64,000 bases of DNA. It comes from Bacillaceae bacterium OF18-1A (GTDB lineage: Bacteria; Bacillota; Bacilli; Bacillales; Bacillaceae_G). A program made the translations under genes and the position numbers. Below the pieces are notes generated by a model. The model had not been told where the DNA came from, did no database searches, and worked only from the letters and a program-made list of their open reading frames with translations. The stretch is taken from NCBI GenBank assembly GCA_027694045.1, contig JAQEWB010000010.1:1-64000 (forward strand). The letters run 5' to 3'. Position 1 is the stretch's first letter. Each line of letters starts with the position of its first letter. Below, in pieces: positions 1-9,586 of this stretch.

Positions 1-52
1 CTATCGGCTGTTAACCGATCGGTCGTAGGTTCGAGTCCTACCTGCGGAGCCA
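1..52 (+). tRNA. tRNA-Asn (GTT), 5' end outside window
   Basis: Only the 3' portion is present. The anticodon arm reads CGGCT-GTT-AACCG, giving anticodon GTT (Asn). The T-arm (GTAGG TTCGAGT CCTAC), the acceptor strand and an encoded CCA at 50-52 follow. It is the first visible member of a nine-gene tRNA cluster. Confidence 0.93.
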
Positions 53-56
53 TTAT

Positions 57-129
57 GCTTCCATAGCTCAGCTGGTAGAGCACTTCCATGGTAAGGAAGA
101 GGTCACCGGTTCAAGCCCGGTTGGAAGCT
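57..129 (+). tRNA. tRNA-Thr (GGT)
   Basis: A full cloverleaf can be folded. The acceptor GCTTCCA (57-63) pairs with TGGAAGC (122-128). The anticodon stem CTTCC/GGAAG encloses loop ATGGTAA, giving anticodon GGT. No CCA is encoded, so CCA must be added after transcription. Confidence 0.94.
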
Positions 130-153
130 TGGGAATAGGTTTAAAACTTTTTT

Positions 154-228
154 GGCCCGTTGGTCAAGTGGTTAAGACACCGCCCTTTCACGGCGGTAAC
201 ACGGGTTCGAATCCCGTACGGGTCACCA
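154..228 (+). tRNA. tRNA-Glu (TTC)
   Basis: The acceptor GGCCCGT pairs with ACGGGTC. The anticodon stem CCGCC/GGCGG encloses CTTTCAC, giving anticodon TTC. CCA is encoded at 226-228. It lies 24 bp after tRNA-Thr and 5 bp before tRNA-Val, as expected for one polycistronic transcript. Confidence 0.94.
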
Positions 229-233
229 CTTTT

Positions 234-309
234 GGAGGATTAGCTCAGCTGGGAGAGCACCTGCCTTACAAGCAGGGGGTCGGCGGTTCGATCCCGTCAT
301 CCTCCACCA
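234..309 (+). tRNA. tRNA-Val (TAC)
   Basis: The acceptor GGAGGAT pairs with ATCCTCC. The anticodon stem CCTGC/GCAGG encloses CTTACAA, giving anticodon TAC. CCA is encoded at 307-309. Confidence 0.94.
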
Positions 310-327
310 TATATATTTTAAAATGTC

Positions 328-411
328 GGAGGGGTAGCGAAGTGGCTAAACGCGGCGGACTGTAAATCCGCTCCTTCGGGTTCGGCAGTTCGAATCTGCC
401 CCCCTCCACCA
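328..411 (+). tRNA. tRNA-Tyr (GTA), long variable arm
   Basis: The acceptor GGAGGGG pairs with CCCCTCC. The anticodon loop carries GTA between CGGA and TCCG. The extra length (84 nt) comes from a class II variable arm, CTCCTTCGGGTTCGG. CCA is encoded at 409-411. Confidence 0.93.
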
Positions 412-476
412 TTTTTCTTAAAATAACCTGAGAGGGTTTATTTTTTTGAAAAGATAACCATACTAGTAAATATTAA

Positions 477-551
477 TGGGCTATAGCCAAGCGGTAAGGC
501 AACGGACTTTGACTCCGTCATGCGCTGGTTCGAATCCAGCTAGCCCAGCCA
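477..551 (+). tRNA. tRNA-Gln (TTG)
   Basis: The acceptor TGGGCTA pairs with TAGCCCA. The anticodon stem CGGAC/CTCCG region encloses TTG. CCA is encoded at 549-551. A gap of 65 bp separates it from tRNA-Tyr, so the cluster may be processed or transcribed in two parts. Confidence 0.93.
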
Positions 552-556
552 TTTAC

Positions 557-632
557 GAGCCATTAGCTCAGTTGGTAGAGCATCTGACTTTTAATCAGAG
601 GGTCGAAGGTTCGAGTCCTTCATGGCTCACCA
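557..632 (+). tRNA. tRNA-Lys (TTT)
   Basis: The acceptor GAGCCAT pairs with ATGGCTC. The anticodon stem TCTGA/TCAGA encloses CTTTTAA, giving anticodon TTT. CCA is encoded at 630-632. Confidence 0.94.
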
Positions 633-637
633 TTTTC

Positions 638-709
638 GCGGAAGTAGTTCAGTGGTAGAATACAACCTTGCCAAGGTTGGGGTCGCGGGTTCGAATCCCG
701 TCTTCCGCT
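638..709 (+). tRNA. tRNA-Gly (GCC)
   Basis: The acceptor GCGGAAG pairs with CTTCCGC. The anticodon stem CAACC/GGTTG encloses TTGCCAA, giving anticodon GCC. CCA is not encoded. Confidence 0.93.
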
Positions 710-719
710 TAATTACTAA

Positions 720-792
720 GGGGCCTTAGCTCAGCTGGGAGAGCGCCTGCCTTGCACGCAGGAGGTCAGCGGTTCGATCCCGCTAGGCTCCA
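720..792 (+). tRNA. tRNA-Ala (TGC)
   Basis: The acceptor GGGGCCT pairs with AGGCTCC, including a G-T pair. The anticodon stem CCTGC/GCAGG encloses CTTGCAC, giving anticodon TGC. CCA is not encoded. It is the last tRNA of the cluster and is followed by a terminator. Confidence 0.93.
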
Positions 793-803
793 TCTAAATA
801 GAG

Positions 804-836
804 AAAGCTTACATCATTTGATGTAAGCTTTTTTTG
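804..836 (+). terminator. Terminator of the tRNA cluster
   Basis: AAGCTTACATCA repeats in inverted form as TGATGTAAGCTT and is followed by a run of seven T residues, a classical intrinsic terminator directly after tRNA-Ala. Confidence 0.9.
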
Positions 837-908
837 TGTTTAAAAGGACAACTTTTATATTTCTCGTTTAAAATGAAGACAATGTGAAAATAAAGGGTGG
901 GGATAATT

Positions 909-2054
909 GTGAAGGTTGTTATTGCGTCTGATTCATATAAGGAAAGCTTGGAGGCCATAGAAGTATGTGAAGCGATTGAAAAAGGTTTTAGAGCGATTTT
1001 TCCTAAAGCGGAGTACGTAAAGGTACCGATTGGAGATGGAGGCGAAGGAACGGTTAAATCTCTTATTAATGCTACTGGAGGGAGAATGATATCAATTCAT
1101 GTGACGGGACCGCTTAGAGAGTGTGTACAAGCTTCTTATGGCATGTCTAAAGATAATAAGACCGCTTTTATTGAAATGGCAGCAGCTTCAGGATTACAAC
1201 ACGTTCCAATTGGAGAGAGAAACCCGCTTATTACAACGACAAAAGGGACAGGAGAGCTTATATTACATGCGTTGGATCAAGGAACTAAGCACATAATCTT
1301 AGGGCTTGGAGGAAGTGCTACTAATGATGGTGGAGCAGGTATGTTGTCAGCTTTAGGAGTAAGGTTTATAAATGAAAAAGGTGAAGTGATAGAACCATCT
1401 GGAGGAACATTACATTCGATTGTTTCCATTGATTATTCGCAAATCGACTCACGCTTAAAGGGGATAAAAATAGAGGCGGCATGTGATGTAGATAATCCAT
1501 TAATCGGAATACAGGGAGCATCTTTCGTATTTGGGGGACAAAAGGGTGCGAATGTAGAAATGATGAAAGAGTTAGATGAGAATTTAAAGCATTATGCGAC
1601 TATCTTGAAACGATATGTACTTTTGGATGTATCTGAAATACCTGGTGCAGGAGCAGCAGGTGGGATGGGAGCAGCTGTTATTGCAGTGTTAAAAGGTGAA
1701 TTGCGAAGGGGAATTGAAATTGTATTAGATTATACAAATTTTGATAAGCATATAGAAGGTGCAGATCTCATTATAACTGGTGAAGGTAGGATAGACGAAC
1801 AAACGGCATATGGAAAGGCCCCTACTGGTGTTGCGGGGCGTGCGAAACGCCTTCATATTCCTGTAATTGCTATTGGAGGATCTGTATCACCTAATTATTC
1901 AGCTGTGTACGATAAAGGAATTGATGCGGTATTTAGTAGTACAGCGAGTCCAATGACTTTGGAAGAGGCATATAAGGCGGCAAAAGAGAATGTTGAAATG
2001 ACAGCAAAGAATATTGCGGCAGTGTGGAAAGTAGCATCTAAAAAACGCGTCTAA
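909..2054 (+). CDS. glxK: Glycerate kinase (GlxK/GarK family)
   Basis: This is a 381-residue cytoplasmic kinase that phosphorylates glycerate with ATP, feeding it into lower glycolysis. The family is recognisable from the N-terminal VIASDSYKESL segment, the GDGGEGT motif near residue 47, the GLGGSATNDGGAGML glycine-rich segment near residue 135, and GEGRIDEQTAYGKAP near residue 296. I chose the GTG at 909 because the in-frame GTG at 897 lies inside the purine-rich ribosome site AAGGGTGGGG (893-902). The length is normal for the family. The gene stands alone between the tRNA terminator and rocF. Whether the product is 2- or 3-phosphoglycerate cannot be read from the sequence. Confidence 0.9.
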   Translation: MKVVIASDSYKESLEAIEVCEAIEKGFRAIFPKAEYVKVPIGDGGEGTVKSLINATGGRMISIHVTGPLRECVQASYGMSKDNKTAFIEMAAASGLQHVPIGERNPLITTTKGTGELILHALDQGTKHIILGLGGSATNDGGAGMLSALGVRFINEKGEVIEPSGGTLHSIVSIDYSQIDSRLKGIKIEAACDVDNPLIGIQGASFVFGGQKGANVEMMKELDENLKHYATILKRYVLLDVSEIPGAGAAGGMGAAVIAVLKGELRRGIEIVLDYTNFDKHIEGADLIITGEGRIDEQTAYGKAPTGVAGRAKRLHIPVIAIGGSVSPNYSAVYDKGIDAVFSSTASPMTLEEAYKAAKENVEMTAKNIAAVWKVASKKRV

Positions 2055-2263
2055 GTGTAGAAGTGTTTTTTTTATTTTTAGCTTATGTTGGGAACTAATT
2101 GTTTTATTAAGTTAATTTTATACATAGAATAGGCTTGGAATTTAGATTTTAACGTAAATATGAGTGAATAATTTGTATATCCATACAGAAAAATGTCGAG
2201 TTGAGTCAGACTATAAAAAAGATTTAAAATATTTAGTGAAGGCATAAAAGGGGGATACTATCT

Positions 2264-3157
2264 ATGAAAAAAGAAATCTCAGTTATTGGAGTTCCAATGG
2301 ATTTAGGACAGATGCGTCGCGGGGTAGATATGGGACCAAGCGCAATCCGTTATGCAGGGGTAGTTGAAAGAATTGAAGAAATTGGATATGACGTTAAAGA
2401 TATGGGCGATATATGTATAGAGCGAGAAAAAGAAGTAGATGAAAATACAAAATTAAGAAACCTTACACAAGTTGCAACTGTATGTAACGAATTAGCGAGT
2501 AAGGTGGATCATATTATAGAAGAAGGTCGTTTTCCACTTGTGTTAGGTGGCGACCATAGTATCGCTATTGGTACACTAGCTGGTGTAGCGAAGCATTATA
2601 AAAATTTAGGTGTTATTTGGTATGATGCACACGGTGATTTAAATACAGAAGAAACTTCACCATCTGGAAATATTCACGGTATGTCTCTTGCAGCAAGCTT
2701 AGGTTATGGGCATCCTTCACTTGTTGACTTATACGGAGCATATCCAAAGGTGAAAAAAGAGAATGTTGTAATTATCGGTGCACGTGCATTGGATGAAGGC
2801 GAAAAAGACTTTATTCGCAATGAAGGTATTAAAGTATTCTCAATGCATGAGATTGATCGTATGGGTATGACGGCTGTTATGGAAGAAACAATTGCTTATT
2901 TATCTCATACTGATGGTGTGCATTTATCATTAGATTTAGATGGCCTTGATCCTCACGATGCGCCAGGAGTAGGAACACCTGTAATTGGTGGTCTATCGTA
3001 TCGTGAAAGCCACTTAGCGATGGAAATGTTAGCGGAAGCAGATATTGTTACATCTGCTGAGTTTGTTGAAGTAAATACGATTTTAGATGAGAGAAATAGA
3101 ACAGCAACAACAGCGGTTGCTTTAATGGGTTCTTTATTCGGTGAAAAGCTAAAATAA
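2264..3157 (+). CDS. rocF: Arginase
   Basis: This 297-residue enzyme hydrolyses L-arginine to ornithine and urea in arginine catabolism. The binuclear manganese site of the arginase/agmatinase family is complete: GGDHS (95-99), DAHGD (121-125) and SLDLDGLDP near residue 224. The start follows the ribosome site AAGGGGGA by about 9 nt. Unlike B. subtilis, where rocF follows rocD and rocE, it is monocistronic here, with a terminator straight after the stop. A TGAATAATTTGTAT stretch around 2165 loosely resembles half of an arginine-repressor box, but the match is too weak to assign regulation. Confidence 0.95.
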   Translation: MKKEISVIGVPMDLGQMRRGVDMGPSAIRYAGVVERIEEIGYDVKDMGDICIEREKEVDENTKLRNLTQVATVCNELASKVDHIIEEGRFPLVLGGDHSIAIGTLAGVAKHYKNLGVIWYDAHGDLNTEETSPSGNIHGMSLAASLGYGHPSLVDLYGAYPKVKKENVVIIGARALDEGEKDFIRNEGIKVFSMHEIDRMGMTAVMEETIAYLSHTDGVHLSLDLDGLDPHDAPGVGTPVIGGLSYRESHLAMEMLAEADIVTSAEFVEVNTILDERNRTATTAVALMGSLFGEKLK

Positions 3158-3164
3158 ATGTAAG

Positions 3165-3190
3165 AAAAGCAACTGAGAAGTTGCTTTTTT
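3165..3190 (+). terminator. Terminator after rocF
   Basis: AAAAGCAACT pairs with AGTTGCTTTT across a GAGA tetraloop and runs into T residues, 8 bp after the rocF stop. Confidence 0.9.
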
Positions 3191-3285
3191 TATTTGAAAA
3201 TAAGCGTATAATAATGATTTATATTATACTGTACGATAAGAATGTTTGACATCTTACCAATTTGAATGAAAGGGGTTGTTTGTAA

Positions 3286-3313
3286 TTGTTGTTTGTTTCA
3301 TGTATGGTATAAT
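3286..3313 (+). promoter_or_regulatory. Sigma-A promoter with extended -10 for cdaA operon
   Basis: TTGTTG at 3286-3291, a 16-bp spacer and TATAAT at 3308-3313 preceded by TG one base upstream (TGGTATAAT) form a strong extended -10 promoter. It lies about 90 bp before cdaA and leaves an untranslated leader of roughly 85 nt. Confidence 0.75.
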
Positions 3314-3404
3314 TAACTAGTTGTTGGAAATACATACAGATAGAGCATAAAACAATATTTCAATATATGGATAGAATTGCTCGTAAGTAGGAGGAAGGGT
3401 TAGC

Positions 3405-4226
3405 ATGCCTTTTGAAGATACGACCATTTTGAAATATCTTAGTACGGTATTAGATATTGCCGTTGTATGGTTTATTATATATAAGCTAATTCTTATAATC
3501 CGAGGGACGAAAGCTGTTCAACTTCTAAAAGGGATTACAGTTATTATTGTCGTTCGGATGATCAGTATTTTCCTTGAATTACATACTCTATATTGGTTAA
3601 CTGAACAAGTGTTAACGTGGGGATTTTTAGCCGTTATTATTATCTTTCAGCCAGAATTGCGAAGAGCACTTGAGCAGCTAGGACGTGGAAGTTTATTTTC
3701 GCGTGTTGGAACTTATGATGATGATGAACCTGAAGTTGTTGCAACCGCGATAGCAAAAGCAACAGAATATATGGGGAAACGTAGAATCGGTGCATTAATT
3801 ACTTTATCAAAAGAGACCGGAATGGGCGATTATGTGGAAACTGGTATTCCGCTAAATGCAAACGTGTCATCAGAATTACTCATTAATATTTTCATTCCAA
3901 ATACGCCTCTTCACGACGGAGCTGTAATTATGCAAGGAAGTACAATTAAAGCAGCAGCGTGTTATCTTCCGTTATCAGAAAGTCCGTTTATTTCTAAGGA
4001 GTTAGGAACTAGGCACCGTGCTGCAATGGGAGTTAGTGAAGTTACCGATAGTATTACAGTAGTTGTATCAGAAGAAACTGGCCAAATTTCTTTAACGAAA
4101 AACGGTAAGTTACATCGTGATTTGAAATCAGAACAACTGAAGGATATGTTGTTAGCAGAATTTAGTGGGAATGAAAAAACGACTTCTTCGTCTTTATGGA
4201 ATTGGAGGAGAAAGCGTCATGGATAA
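3405..4226 (+). CDS. cdaA: Diadenylate cyclase CdaA
   Basis: CdaA condenses two ATP molecules into cyclic di-AMP, the essential messenger for potassium and cell-wall homeostasis. Three N-terminal membrane helices (about residues 12-32, 40-58 and 62-82) precede a DAC domain. Its two signature motifs, DGA (171-173) and RHR (203-205), are intact. The length of 273 matches the family. The 3' end overlaps cdaR by 8 bp, and cdaR in turn overlaps glmM, giving the conserved cdaA-cdaR-glmM operon in which CdaR and GlmM modulate the cyclase. Translation begins after GGAGGAAGGG. Confidence 0.96.
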   Translation: MPFEDTTILKYLSTVLDIAVVWFIIYKLILIIRGTKAVQLLKGITVIIVVRMISIFLELHTLYWLTEQVLTWGFLAVIIIFQPELRRALEQLGRGSLFSRVGTYDDDEPEVVATAIAKATEYMGKRRIGALITLSKETGMGDYVETGIPLNANVSSELLINIFIPNTPLHDGAVIMQGSTIKAAACYLPLSESPFISKELGTRHRAAMGVSEVTDSITVVVSEETGQISLTKNGKLHRDLKSEQLKDMLLAEFSGNEKTTSSSLWNWRRKRHG

Positions 4227-5712
4227 GTTAATGGAGAATCATTGGTTTTTAAAAGGAATCTCATTACTATTGGCGTGTATGCTTTTTATGTCAGCAACTT
4301 TAACCGAAAAAAATACAACATCAAATGTACTACCTTTCGTGAATGAAACGAAAGAAACATTAACTAATTACGCTATTAACCTTAAGTATGACGAAGAGAA
4401 ATATATTGTAAGTGGGATTCCATCAGAGGGAGTCAAGGTTAAGTTAGAGGGACCGAAATCCGCGGTTGCTACAGCTAAAGCGAAAAAACAATTTGACATA
4501 CCAGTGGATTTACGAAATAGTCCTGAAGGAACTTATGAAGTTTCTTTAAAAACGAACGGGCTTCCAGATGATGTGAAAGGAACAGTTCAACCATCGACAA
4601 TTAAAGTTACTCTTCATGAAAAAGCGAGCAAGTATGTTCATGTAGACTTAAAGTTATCGAATGAAGACCAGATGCCAGCGGGGGCTACTCTTGAGAAATC
4701 AAGTATTAAGCCAGATACGGTTGAAGTAGTTGGGACGAAAGAAGAAATAGAAAGTATTTCTTCTGCGAAAGCATATATAGATTTAAAAGGTGTTAATAAA
4801 ACTGTTACAAAAACAGCAGAAGTTACATTATACAATAAAGAAGGAAAACGTTTAAATGTACGAACCAATCCATCTAGAATTAGTGTAACGCTGAATATAG
4901 CGACACAAGCAACAGCTAACAACACCGAAAAAACGGTTCCTATAACATATACGAAAAAAGGAAGTTTACCAGAAGGATTGGCTGTTACAAACATTAGTGT
5001 TGAGCCGAAAGAAGTAACAATAGCAGGTCCAAAAGATATCTTAGATAATGTACAATCGATAGAGGGGGTCGAAGTAGATGTGAGTCAATTGACAGAGTCT
5101 ACAACATTCGATACCTCTGTTTTATTGCCAAAGGGTGTAACAAGTGCAAAACCGAATCAAGTGAAAGTTTCCGTAGGAGTACAAAAAATAAAACAAACGA
5201 AAACGAGAACGATTGATGGTATCCCAATTCAAAAAAATGGGATTTCTAAAGATGTCACGGCTCAGCTAATTTCACCGCAAGATGGGAAGATAAGCGTTGA
5301 TATTTCAGGAGAAGCAAGTATAGTAGATAAAATAACAGCTGCTCAAATAACAGCTGCGATTAATCTGCAAAATGCATCTCCGGGGACGAATGATGTTTCT
5401 ATTCAAGTGAGTGGTCCTGGTAATATTTCAATAGCGCCAAAACAAAAAAGTGCTAAAGTCACAGTTGTGAAGAAAGAAAAGCCAGATAAAGAAGTACAAG
5501 GTAATGGTGAACAGCCAGATTCGAATACCAATCAAGATAATCAAGCTGAAAAACCAACCAATCCTGAACCTGACCCAGGAAAGGAACAAGAAAAAAATAA
5601 AGAAAACGATAAAGAAAAAGATAAAGAAAAAGATAAAGATAAAGAAACTAGTCAAGAACCAACAGTAGATAATCAAAAAGAGCAAGAAAAAGGAGCGAAT
5701 CATAATGGGTAA
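4219..5712 (+). CDS. cdaR: CdaA regulatory protein CdaR (YbbR domains)
   Basis: This is a 497-residue membrane-anchored extracytoplasmic protein with one N-terminal helix (about residues 10-27, [13 protein letters not shown]) followed by repeated YbbR domains up to about residue 420. The tail is a low-complexity Lys/Glu/Asp-rich segment with [10 protein letters not shown] repeats. The family binds and modulates CdaA. I chose the ATG at 4219 because GGAGGAG (4204-4210) sits at ideal distance and the product then begins MDKLMENHW like B. subtilis YbbR. An upstream in-frame start at 4165 has no comparable site. The charged tail is probably a flexible or wall-spanning segment. Confidence 0.93.
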   Translation: MDKLMENHWFLKGISLLLACMLFMSATLTEKNTTSNVLPFVNETKETLTNYAINLKYDEEKYIVSGIPSEGVKVKLEGPKSAVATAKAKKQFDIPVDLRNSPEGTYEVSLKTNGLPDDVKGTVQPSTIKVTLHEKASKYVHVDLKLSNEDQMPAGATLEKSSIKPDTVEVVGTKEEIESISSAKAYIDLKGVNKTVTKTAEVTLYNKEGKRLNVRTNPSRISVTLNIATQATANNTEKTVPITYTKKGSLPEGLAVTNISVEPKEVTIAGPKDILDNVQSIEGVEVDVSQLTESTTFDTSVLLPKGVTSAKPNQVKVSVGVQKIKQTKTRTIDGIPIQKNGISKDVTAQLISPQDGKISVDISGEASIVDKITAAQITAAINLQNASPGTNDVSIQVSGPGNISIAPKQKSAKVTVVKKEKPDKEVQGNGEQPDSNTNQDNQAEKPTNPEPDPGKEQEKNKENDKEKDKEKDKDKETSQEPTVDNQKEQEKGANHNG

Positions 5713-7051
5713 ATATTTTGGTACAGATGGAGTACGCGGAGTTGCGAATCAGGAGCTAACACCTGAATTGGCATTCAAAATTGGACGTTTTGGTGGTTAT
5801 GTATTAACAAAAGATACAGATCGTCCAAAAGTAATTATCGGTCGTGATACACGTGTATCTGGCCATATGTTAGAAGGAGCTTTAGTAGCAGGTCTATTAT
5901 CAACTGGAGCAGAAGTAATGCGTCTTGGTGTTATTTCTACACCAGGTGTTGCTTACTTAACAAAAGCGTTAGGTGCACAAGCTGGTGTTATGATTTCTGC
6001 ATCTCATAATCCGGTACAAGATAACGGAATTAAATTCTTCGGTTCAGACGGATTTAAATTAACAGATGAGCAAGAAGCAGAAATCGAAGCATTACTAGAC
6101 AAAGAAGTTGATGAACTGCCACGTCCAACAGGTACTAATCTTGGACAAGTGAGCGATTACTTCGAAGGTGGACAAAAATATTTACAATACATTAAACAAA
6201 CTGTAGAGGAAGATTTCTCTGGTTTACATATCGCTTTAGACTGCGCACATGGTGCTACGTCTTCTTTAGCTCCGTATTTATTTGCAGATTTAGAAGCAGA
6301 TATTTCGACAATGGGAACTTCACCAAATGGTATGAACATTAACGATGGAGTAGGATCTACGCATCCAGAAGGTTTAGCTGAGTTAGTAAAAGAAAAAGGT
6401 GCTGATATCGGACTTGCTTTCGATGGTGATGGAGACCGTTTAATTGCTGTAGATGAAAAAGGAAACATTGTTGATGGCGATCAAATTATGTTTATTTGTG
6501 CGAAGTACATGAAAGAAACTGGCCAATTAAAGCACAATACAGTTGTTTCAACTGTTATGAGTAACTTAGGTTTCTACAAGGCACTTGAAGCAAACGATAT
6601 TACAAGTGATAAAACAGCGGTTGGCGATCGTTACGTAATGGAAGAGATGAAGCGTGGTGGTTATAACCTGGGCGGAGAACAATCAGGTCACATTATCTTA
6701 CTTGATTACATTACAACAGGTGATGGAATGTTAAGTGCACTTCAACTTGTAAACATCATGAAAATGACGAAAAAGCCATTATCTGAACTTGCAGGAGAAA
6801 TGACTAAATTCCCACAATTACTAGTAAACGTTCGTGTAACAGATAAAAAACTAGCATTAGAAAATGAAAAAATTAAAGAAATTATTCGTGTTGTAGAAGA
6901 AGAAATGAACGGTGATGGCCGTATTCTTGTTCGTCCATCTGGAACAGAGCCACTTATTCGTGTAATGGCAGAAGCACCAACACAAGAAGTTTGCGATGCT
7001 TATGTACACCGTATTGTAGAAGTTGTAAAAGCTGAAGTTGGCGCTGAATAA
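5705..7051 (+). CDS. glmM: Phosphoglucosamine mutase GlmM
   Basis: GlmM converts glucosamine-6-phosphate to glucosamine-1-phosphate on the way to UDP-GlcNAc and peptidoglycan. The 448-residue protein carries the catalytic phosphoserine loop ISASHNP with Ser100, the metal loop DGDGDR near residue 240, a GGEQSGH sugar-binding loop near 325 and the phosphate-binding RPSGTEP near 408. It overlaps cdaR by 8 bp. Its neighbour glmS makes its substrate, so the segment supplies wall precursor and c-di-AMP together. Confidence 0.97.
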   Translation: MGKYFGTDGVRGVANQELTPELAFKIGRFGGYVLTKDTDRPKVIIGRDTRVSGHMLEGALVAGLLSTGAEVMRLGVISTPGVAYLTKALGAQAGVMISASHNPVQDNGIKFFGSDGFKLTDEQEAEIEALLDKEVDELPRPTGTNLGQVSDYFEGGQKYLQYIKQTVEEDFSGLHIALDCAHGATSSLAPYLFADLEADISTMGTSPNGMNINDGVGSTHPEGLAELVKEKGADIGLAFDGDGDRLIAVDEKGNIVDGDQIMFICAKYMKETGQLKHNTVVSTVMSNLGFYKALEANDITSDKTAVGDRYVMEEMKRGGYNLGGEQSGHIILLDYITTGDGMLSALQLVNIMKMTKKPLSELAGEMTKFPQLLVNVRVTDKKLALENEKIKEIIRVVEEEMNGDGRILVRPSGTEPLIRVMAEAPTQEVCDAYVHRIVEVVKAEVGAE

Positions 7052-7068
7052 TTTATTGAATTTATTTT

Positions 7069-7096
7069 AAAAGGAGCACAATAAGTGCTCCTTTTT
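7069..7096 (+). terminator. Terminator after glmM
   Basis: AAAAGGAGCAC pairs with GTGCTCCTTTT across AATAA and ends in T residues. It separates glmM from the glmS leader. Confidence 0.88.
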
Positions 7097-7200
7097 CATA
7101 TGTTTTATAGACAATGAAAAAATTTTCATTGACGGTTTTATATTGTTTGTTATAAGATTGTCTTGTTCTTTTTCTCATATTAAATATTGTAAATTATAAA

Positions 7201-7342
7201 AGCGCCAGAACTACAAGTAGTGTAGTTGACGAGGTGGGGTTTATCGAGATTTCGGCGGATGACTCCCGGTTGTTCATCACAACCGCAAACTTTTACTTAA
7301 ATCATTAAGGTGACTTAGTGGACAAAGGTGAAAGTGTGATGA
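7201..7342 (+). ncRNA. glmS ribozyme (GlcN6P-activated riboswitch)
   Basis: The sequence begins with the conserved A/GCGCCAGAACT cleavage context; self-cleavage is expected between 7201 and 7202. It continues with GACGAGGTGGGGTTTATCGAG, GGCGGATGACTCCCGG, AACCGCAA and AAAGGTGAAAGTGTGATGA, all recognisable core segments of the class. Glucosamine-6-phosphate acts as cofactor for cleavage, and the cleaved mRNA is degraded, giving feedback on glmS. Confidence 0.96.
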
Positions 7343-7349
7343 GAGAAAA

Positions 7350-7462
7350 GGAACGGATACAAACTAGCTGTATAAGTATATACGGACTTAAACCAGAATC
7401 GAGAGGAAGGTGAAAGCCGTTACAAGCTTACAGGGCTAGCAATATGTAATCCGTTTTTTAGT
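7350..7462 (+). promoter_or_regulatory. Structured leader with terminator-like hairpin between ribozyme and glmS
   Basis: AACGGATAC (7352-7360) can pair with GTAATCCGTT (7446-7455), followed by TTTTTT. Inside, AACTAGCTG and GGGCTAGC can also pair. This resembles an intrinsic terminator placed downstream of the ribozyme. A further arm, GTCGTTACA (about 7488-7496), can pair with TGTAAC near 7521, just before the start codon. The leader from ribozyme end to start codon is about 195 nt. The function is not known to me. Confidence 0.45.
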
Positions 7463-7537
7463 ATAAATAAAAATGGTATCGGACTATGTCGTTACATGTT
7501 CGCAGAGCAGTGTAAGCATTTGTAACGGCGACTAAAC

Positions 7538-9340
7538 ATGTGTGGAATCGTAGGATTTATTGGAGAGCAAGATGCAAAGGAAATTTTATTAAAAGGTTTA
7601 GAAAAGCTAGAATATCGTGGATATGATTCAGCAGGTATTGCAGTACAAACAGAGAACGGTGTTGTTGTATACAAAGAAAAAGGCCGTATTGCAAAACTTC
7701 GTGAAATTGTAGACGAGAACGTAGCTGCAAGCGTGGGAATCGGTCACACACGTTGGGCTACACATGGTGTTCCAAGCAAAGTGAACGCGCATCCGCATCA
7801 AAGTACATCGAAACGCTTTACATTAGTTCATAACGGTGTAATTGAAAACTATGAACTAGTGAAGAAAGAATATTTACAAGATGTAACGTTCGTAAGTGAA
7901 ACAGATACAGAGGTTATCGTGCAGCTTATGGAACAACAAGTAAGCACAGGACTAAGTGTAGAAGATGCATTCCGTAACACGTTATCTCTTTTACATGGTT
8001 CTTATGCAATCGGATTACTTGATGCTGAAAATCCAAACATGATTTATGTTGCTAAAAACAAAAGCCCGCTATTAGTAGGTGTTGGTGACAACTTTAACGT
8101 TGTGGCGAGCGATGCTATGGCAATGTTACAAGTTACAGATCAGTTTATTGAGTTAATGGATAAAGAAATCGTAATCGTAACGAAAGAAAACATTACAATT
8201 AAAAACTTACAAGGTGAAACGATTGAACGTGCACCGTTTACAGCGGAATTAGATGCAAGTGATATTGAAAAAGGAACATATCCTCATTTCATGCTTAAAG
8301 AAATCGACGAGCAACCACTTGTAATCCGTAATATTATTCAAAAATACCAAGGTGAAAATGGCGAGATTGAATTAGATCAAGACATCCGTAATGCGATTTT
8401 AGATAGCGATCGTATTTACATCATTGCATGTGGAACGAGTTATCATGCGGGTCTTGTTGGAAAGCAATTCATCGAGAAATTTGCCAAAATGCCAGTTGAA
8501 GTACATGTAGCAAGTGAATTCTCTTACAACATGCCATTATTAACAGAAAGACCATTCTTCATTTACATTTCACAAAGTGGTGAAACAGCTGATAGCCGTG
8601 CAGTACTTGTGCAAACAAATGAAATGGGTCATAAAGCATTAACAATCACAAACGTACCTGGTTCTACGCTTTCTCGTGAAGCTGATTACACGCTTCCATT
8701 ATATGCGGGACCAGAAATTGCAGTAGCATCAACGAAAGCTTACACAGCACAGCTTGCAGTGCTTTCAATCTTAGCAGCTGATATTGCGAAAGCAAAAGGT
8801 CAAGCTCTTGATTTCGATTTAACACAAGAACTAGGACTTGTAGCAAATGCAATGGTAGAACTTTGTGATCAAAAAGAGGAAATGGACGCGTTAGCAAAAC
8901 AATTTTTAGCAACAACACGTAACTGTTTCTTCATTGGTCGTAGCGTAGACTTCTACGTAGGTTTAGAAGGTGCATTAAAACTAAAAGAAATCTCTTACAT
9001 CCAAGCAGAAGGATTTGCTGGAGGAGAATTAAAACACGGTACAATCGCCTTAATCGAAAACGGTACACCAGTTATCGCCCTTGCTACACAAGAGCACGTA
9101 AACCTAGGAATTCGTGGTAACGTGAAAGAAGTAGTAGCACGTGGAGCTAACCCATGTATCATCTCAATGAAAGGCTTAGAAATGGAAGGAGACAGCTTCG
9201 TATTACCAGCTGTACACGAAGCACTAGCGCCGCTAGTAGCAGTTATTCCATTACAACTTATCTCATACTACGCAGCACTTCATCGCGAGTGTGACGTTGA
9301 TAAGCCACGTAACTTAGCTAAGTCTGTTACGGTTGAGTAG
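7538..9340 (+). CDS. glmS: Glutamine-fructose-6-phosphate aminotransferase GlmS
   Basis: This 600-residue enzyme makes glucosamine-6-phosphate from fructose-6-phosphate and glutamine. The start is fixed by the family because the N-terminal glutaminase nucleophile is Cys2 of MCGIVGFIG. The glutaminase domain (about 1-240) contains HTRWATHG. Two SIS sugar isomerase domains follow (about 285-420 and 455-590), with [17 protein letters not shown] and the C-terminal [13 protein letters not shown]. There is no recognisable Shine-Dalgarno sequence in the 20 nt before the ATG, which is unusual in this window. Control by the upstream ribozyme is expected. Confidence 0.97.
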   Translation: MCGIVGFIGEQDAKEILLKGLEKLEYRGYDSAGIAVQTENGVVVYKEKGRIAKLREIVDENVAASVGIGHTRWATHGVPSKVNAHPHQSTSKRFTLVHNGVIENYELVKKEYLQDVTFVSETDTEVIVQLMEQQVSTGLSVEDAFRNTLSLLHGSYAIGLLDAENPNMIYVAKNKSPLLVGVGDNFNVVASDAMAMLQVTDQFIELMDKEIVIVTKENITIKNLQGETIERAPFTAELDASDIEKGTYPHFMLKEIDEQPLVIRNIIQKYQGENGEIELDQDIRNAILDSDRIYIIACGTSYHAGLVGKQFIEKFAKMPVEVHVASEFSYNMPLLTERPFFIYISQSGETADSRAVLVQTNEMGHKALTITNVPGSTLSREADYTLPLYAGPEIAVASTKAYTAQLAVLSILAADIAKAKGQALDFDLTQELGLVANAMVELCDQKEEMDALAKQFLATTRNCFFIGRSVDFYVGLEGALKLKEISYIQAEGFAGGELKHGTIALIENGTPVIALATQEHVNLGIRGNVKEVVARGANPCIISMKGLEMEGDSFVLPAVHEALAPLVAVIPLQLISYYAALHRECDVDKPRNLAKSVTVE

Positions 9341-9376
9341 GAGCTTTTTAGATTTAAAATAAAGATACGATGTTTT

Positions 9377-9413
9377 ACCCCTTTAGATATAGCTGTCTAA
9401 AGGGGTATTTTTG
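9377..9413 (+). terminator. Terminator after glmS
   Basis: ACCCCTTTAGAT pairs with GTCTAAAGGGGT and is followed by ATTTTTG, 36 bp after the glmS stop. Confidence 0.88.
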
Positions 9414-9586
9414 TGTTAAAAAAAACATCTAAAATTGATAAGAGAAAGTCAGGATGCCCGTACGCCACTAAAGTATCACTTTAATTTTTCTGAATTTTTC
9501 ATTATCATTTTAAGTATTCGTGAACAATTTCCTTTATTATGAAAAGAAGAGAGGATAGATTACTAGGTATTACAAGGGGCTTATTA

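Noticed and set aside
129..658. Short protein frames across the tRNA cluster
   Set aside because: They read through tRNA genes and have no ribosome sites.
2160..2185. Possible arginine-repressor box upstream of rocF
   Set aside because: Only one half resembles the consensus and the second half is not symmetrical.
5428..5703. Long open frame antisense to the cdaR tail, rich in Phe and Ile
   Set aside because: It is the shadow of the repetitive Lys/Glu/Asp-rich codons of CdaR; no ribosome site and unnatural composition.
7343..7470. Group I or II intron remnant in the glmS leader
   Set aside because: No domain V hairpin, no conserved intron core, no open frame for a maturase; simple hairpins explain the region.
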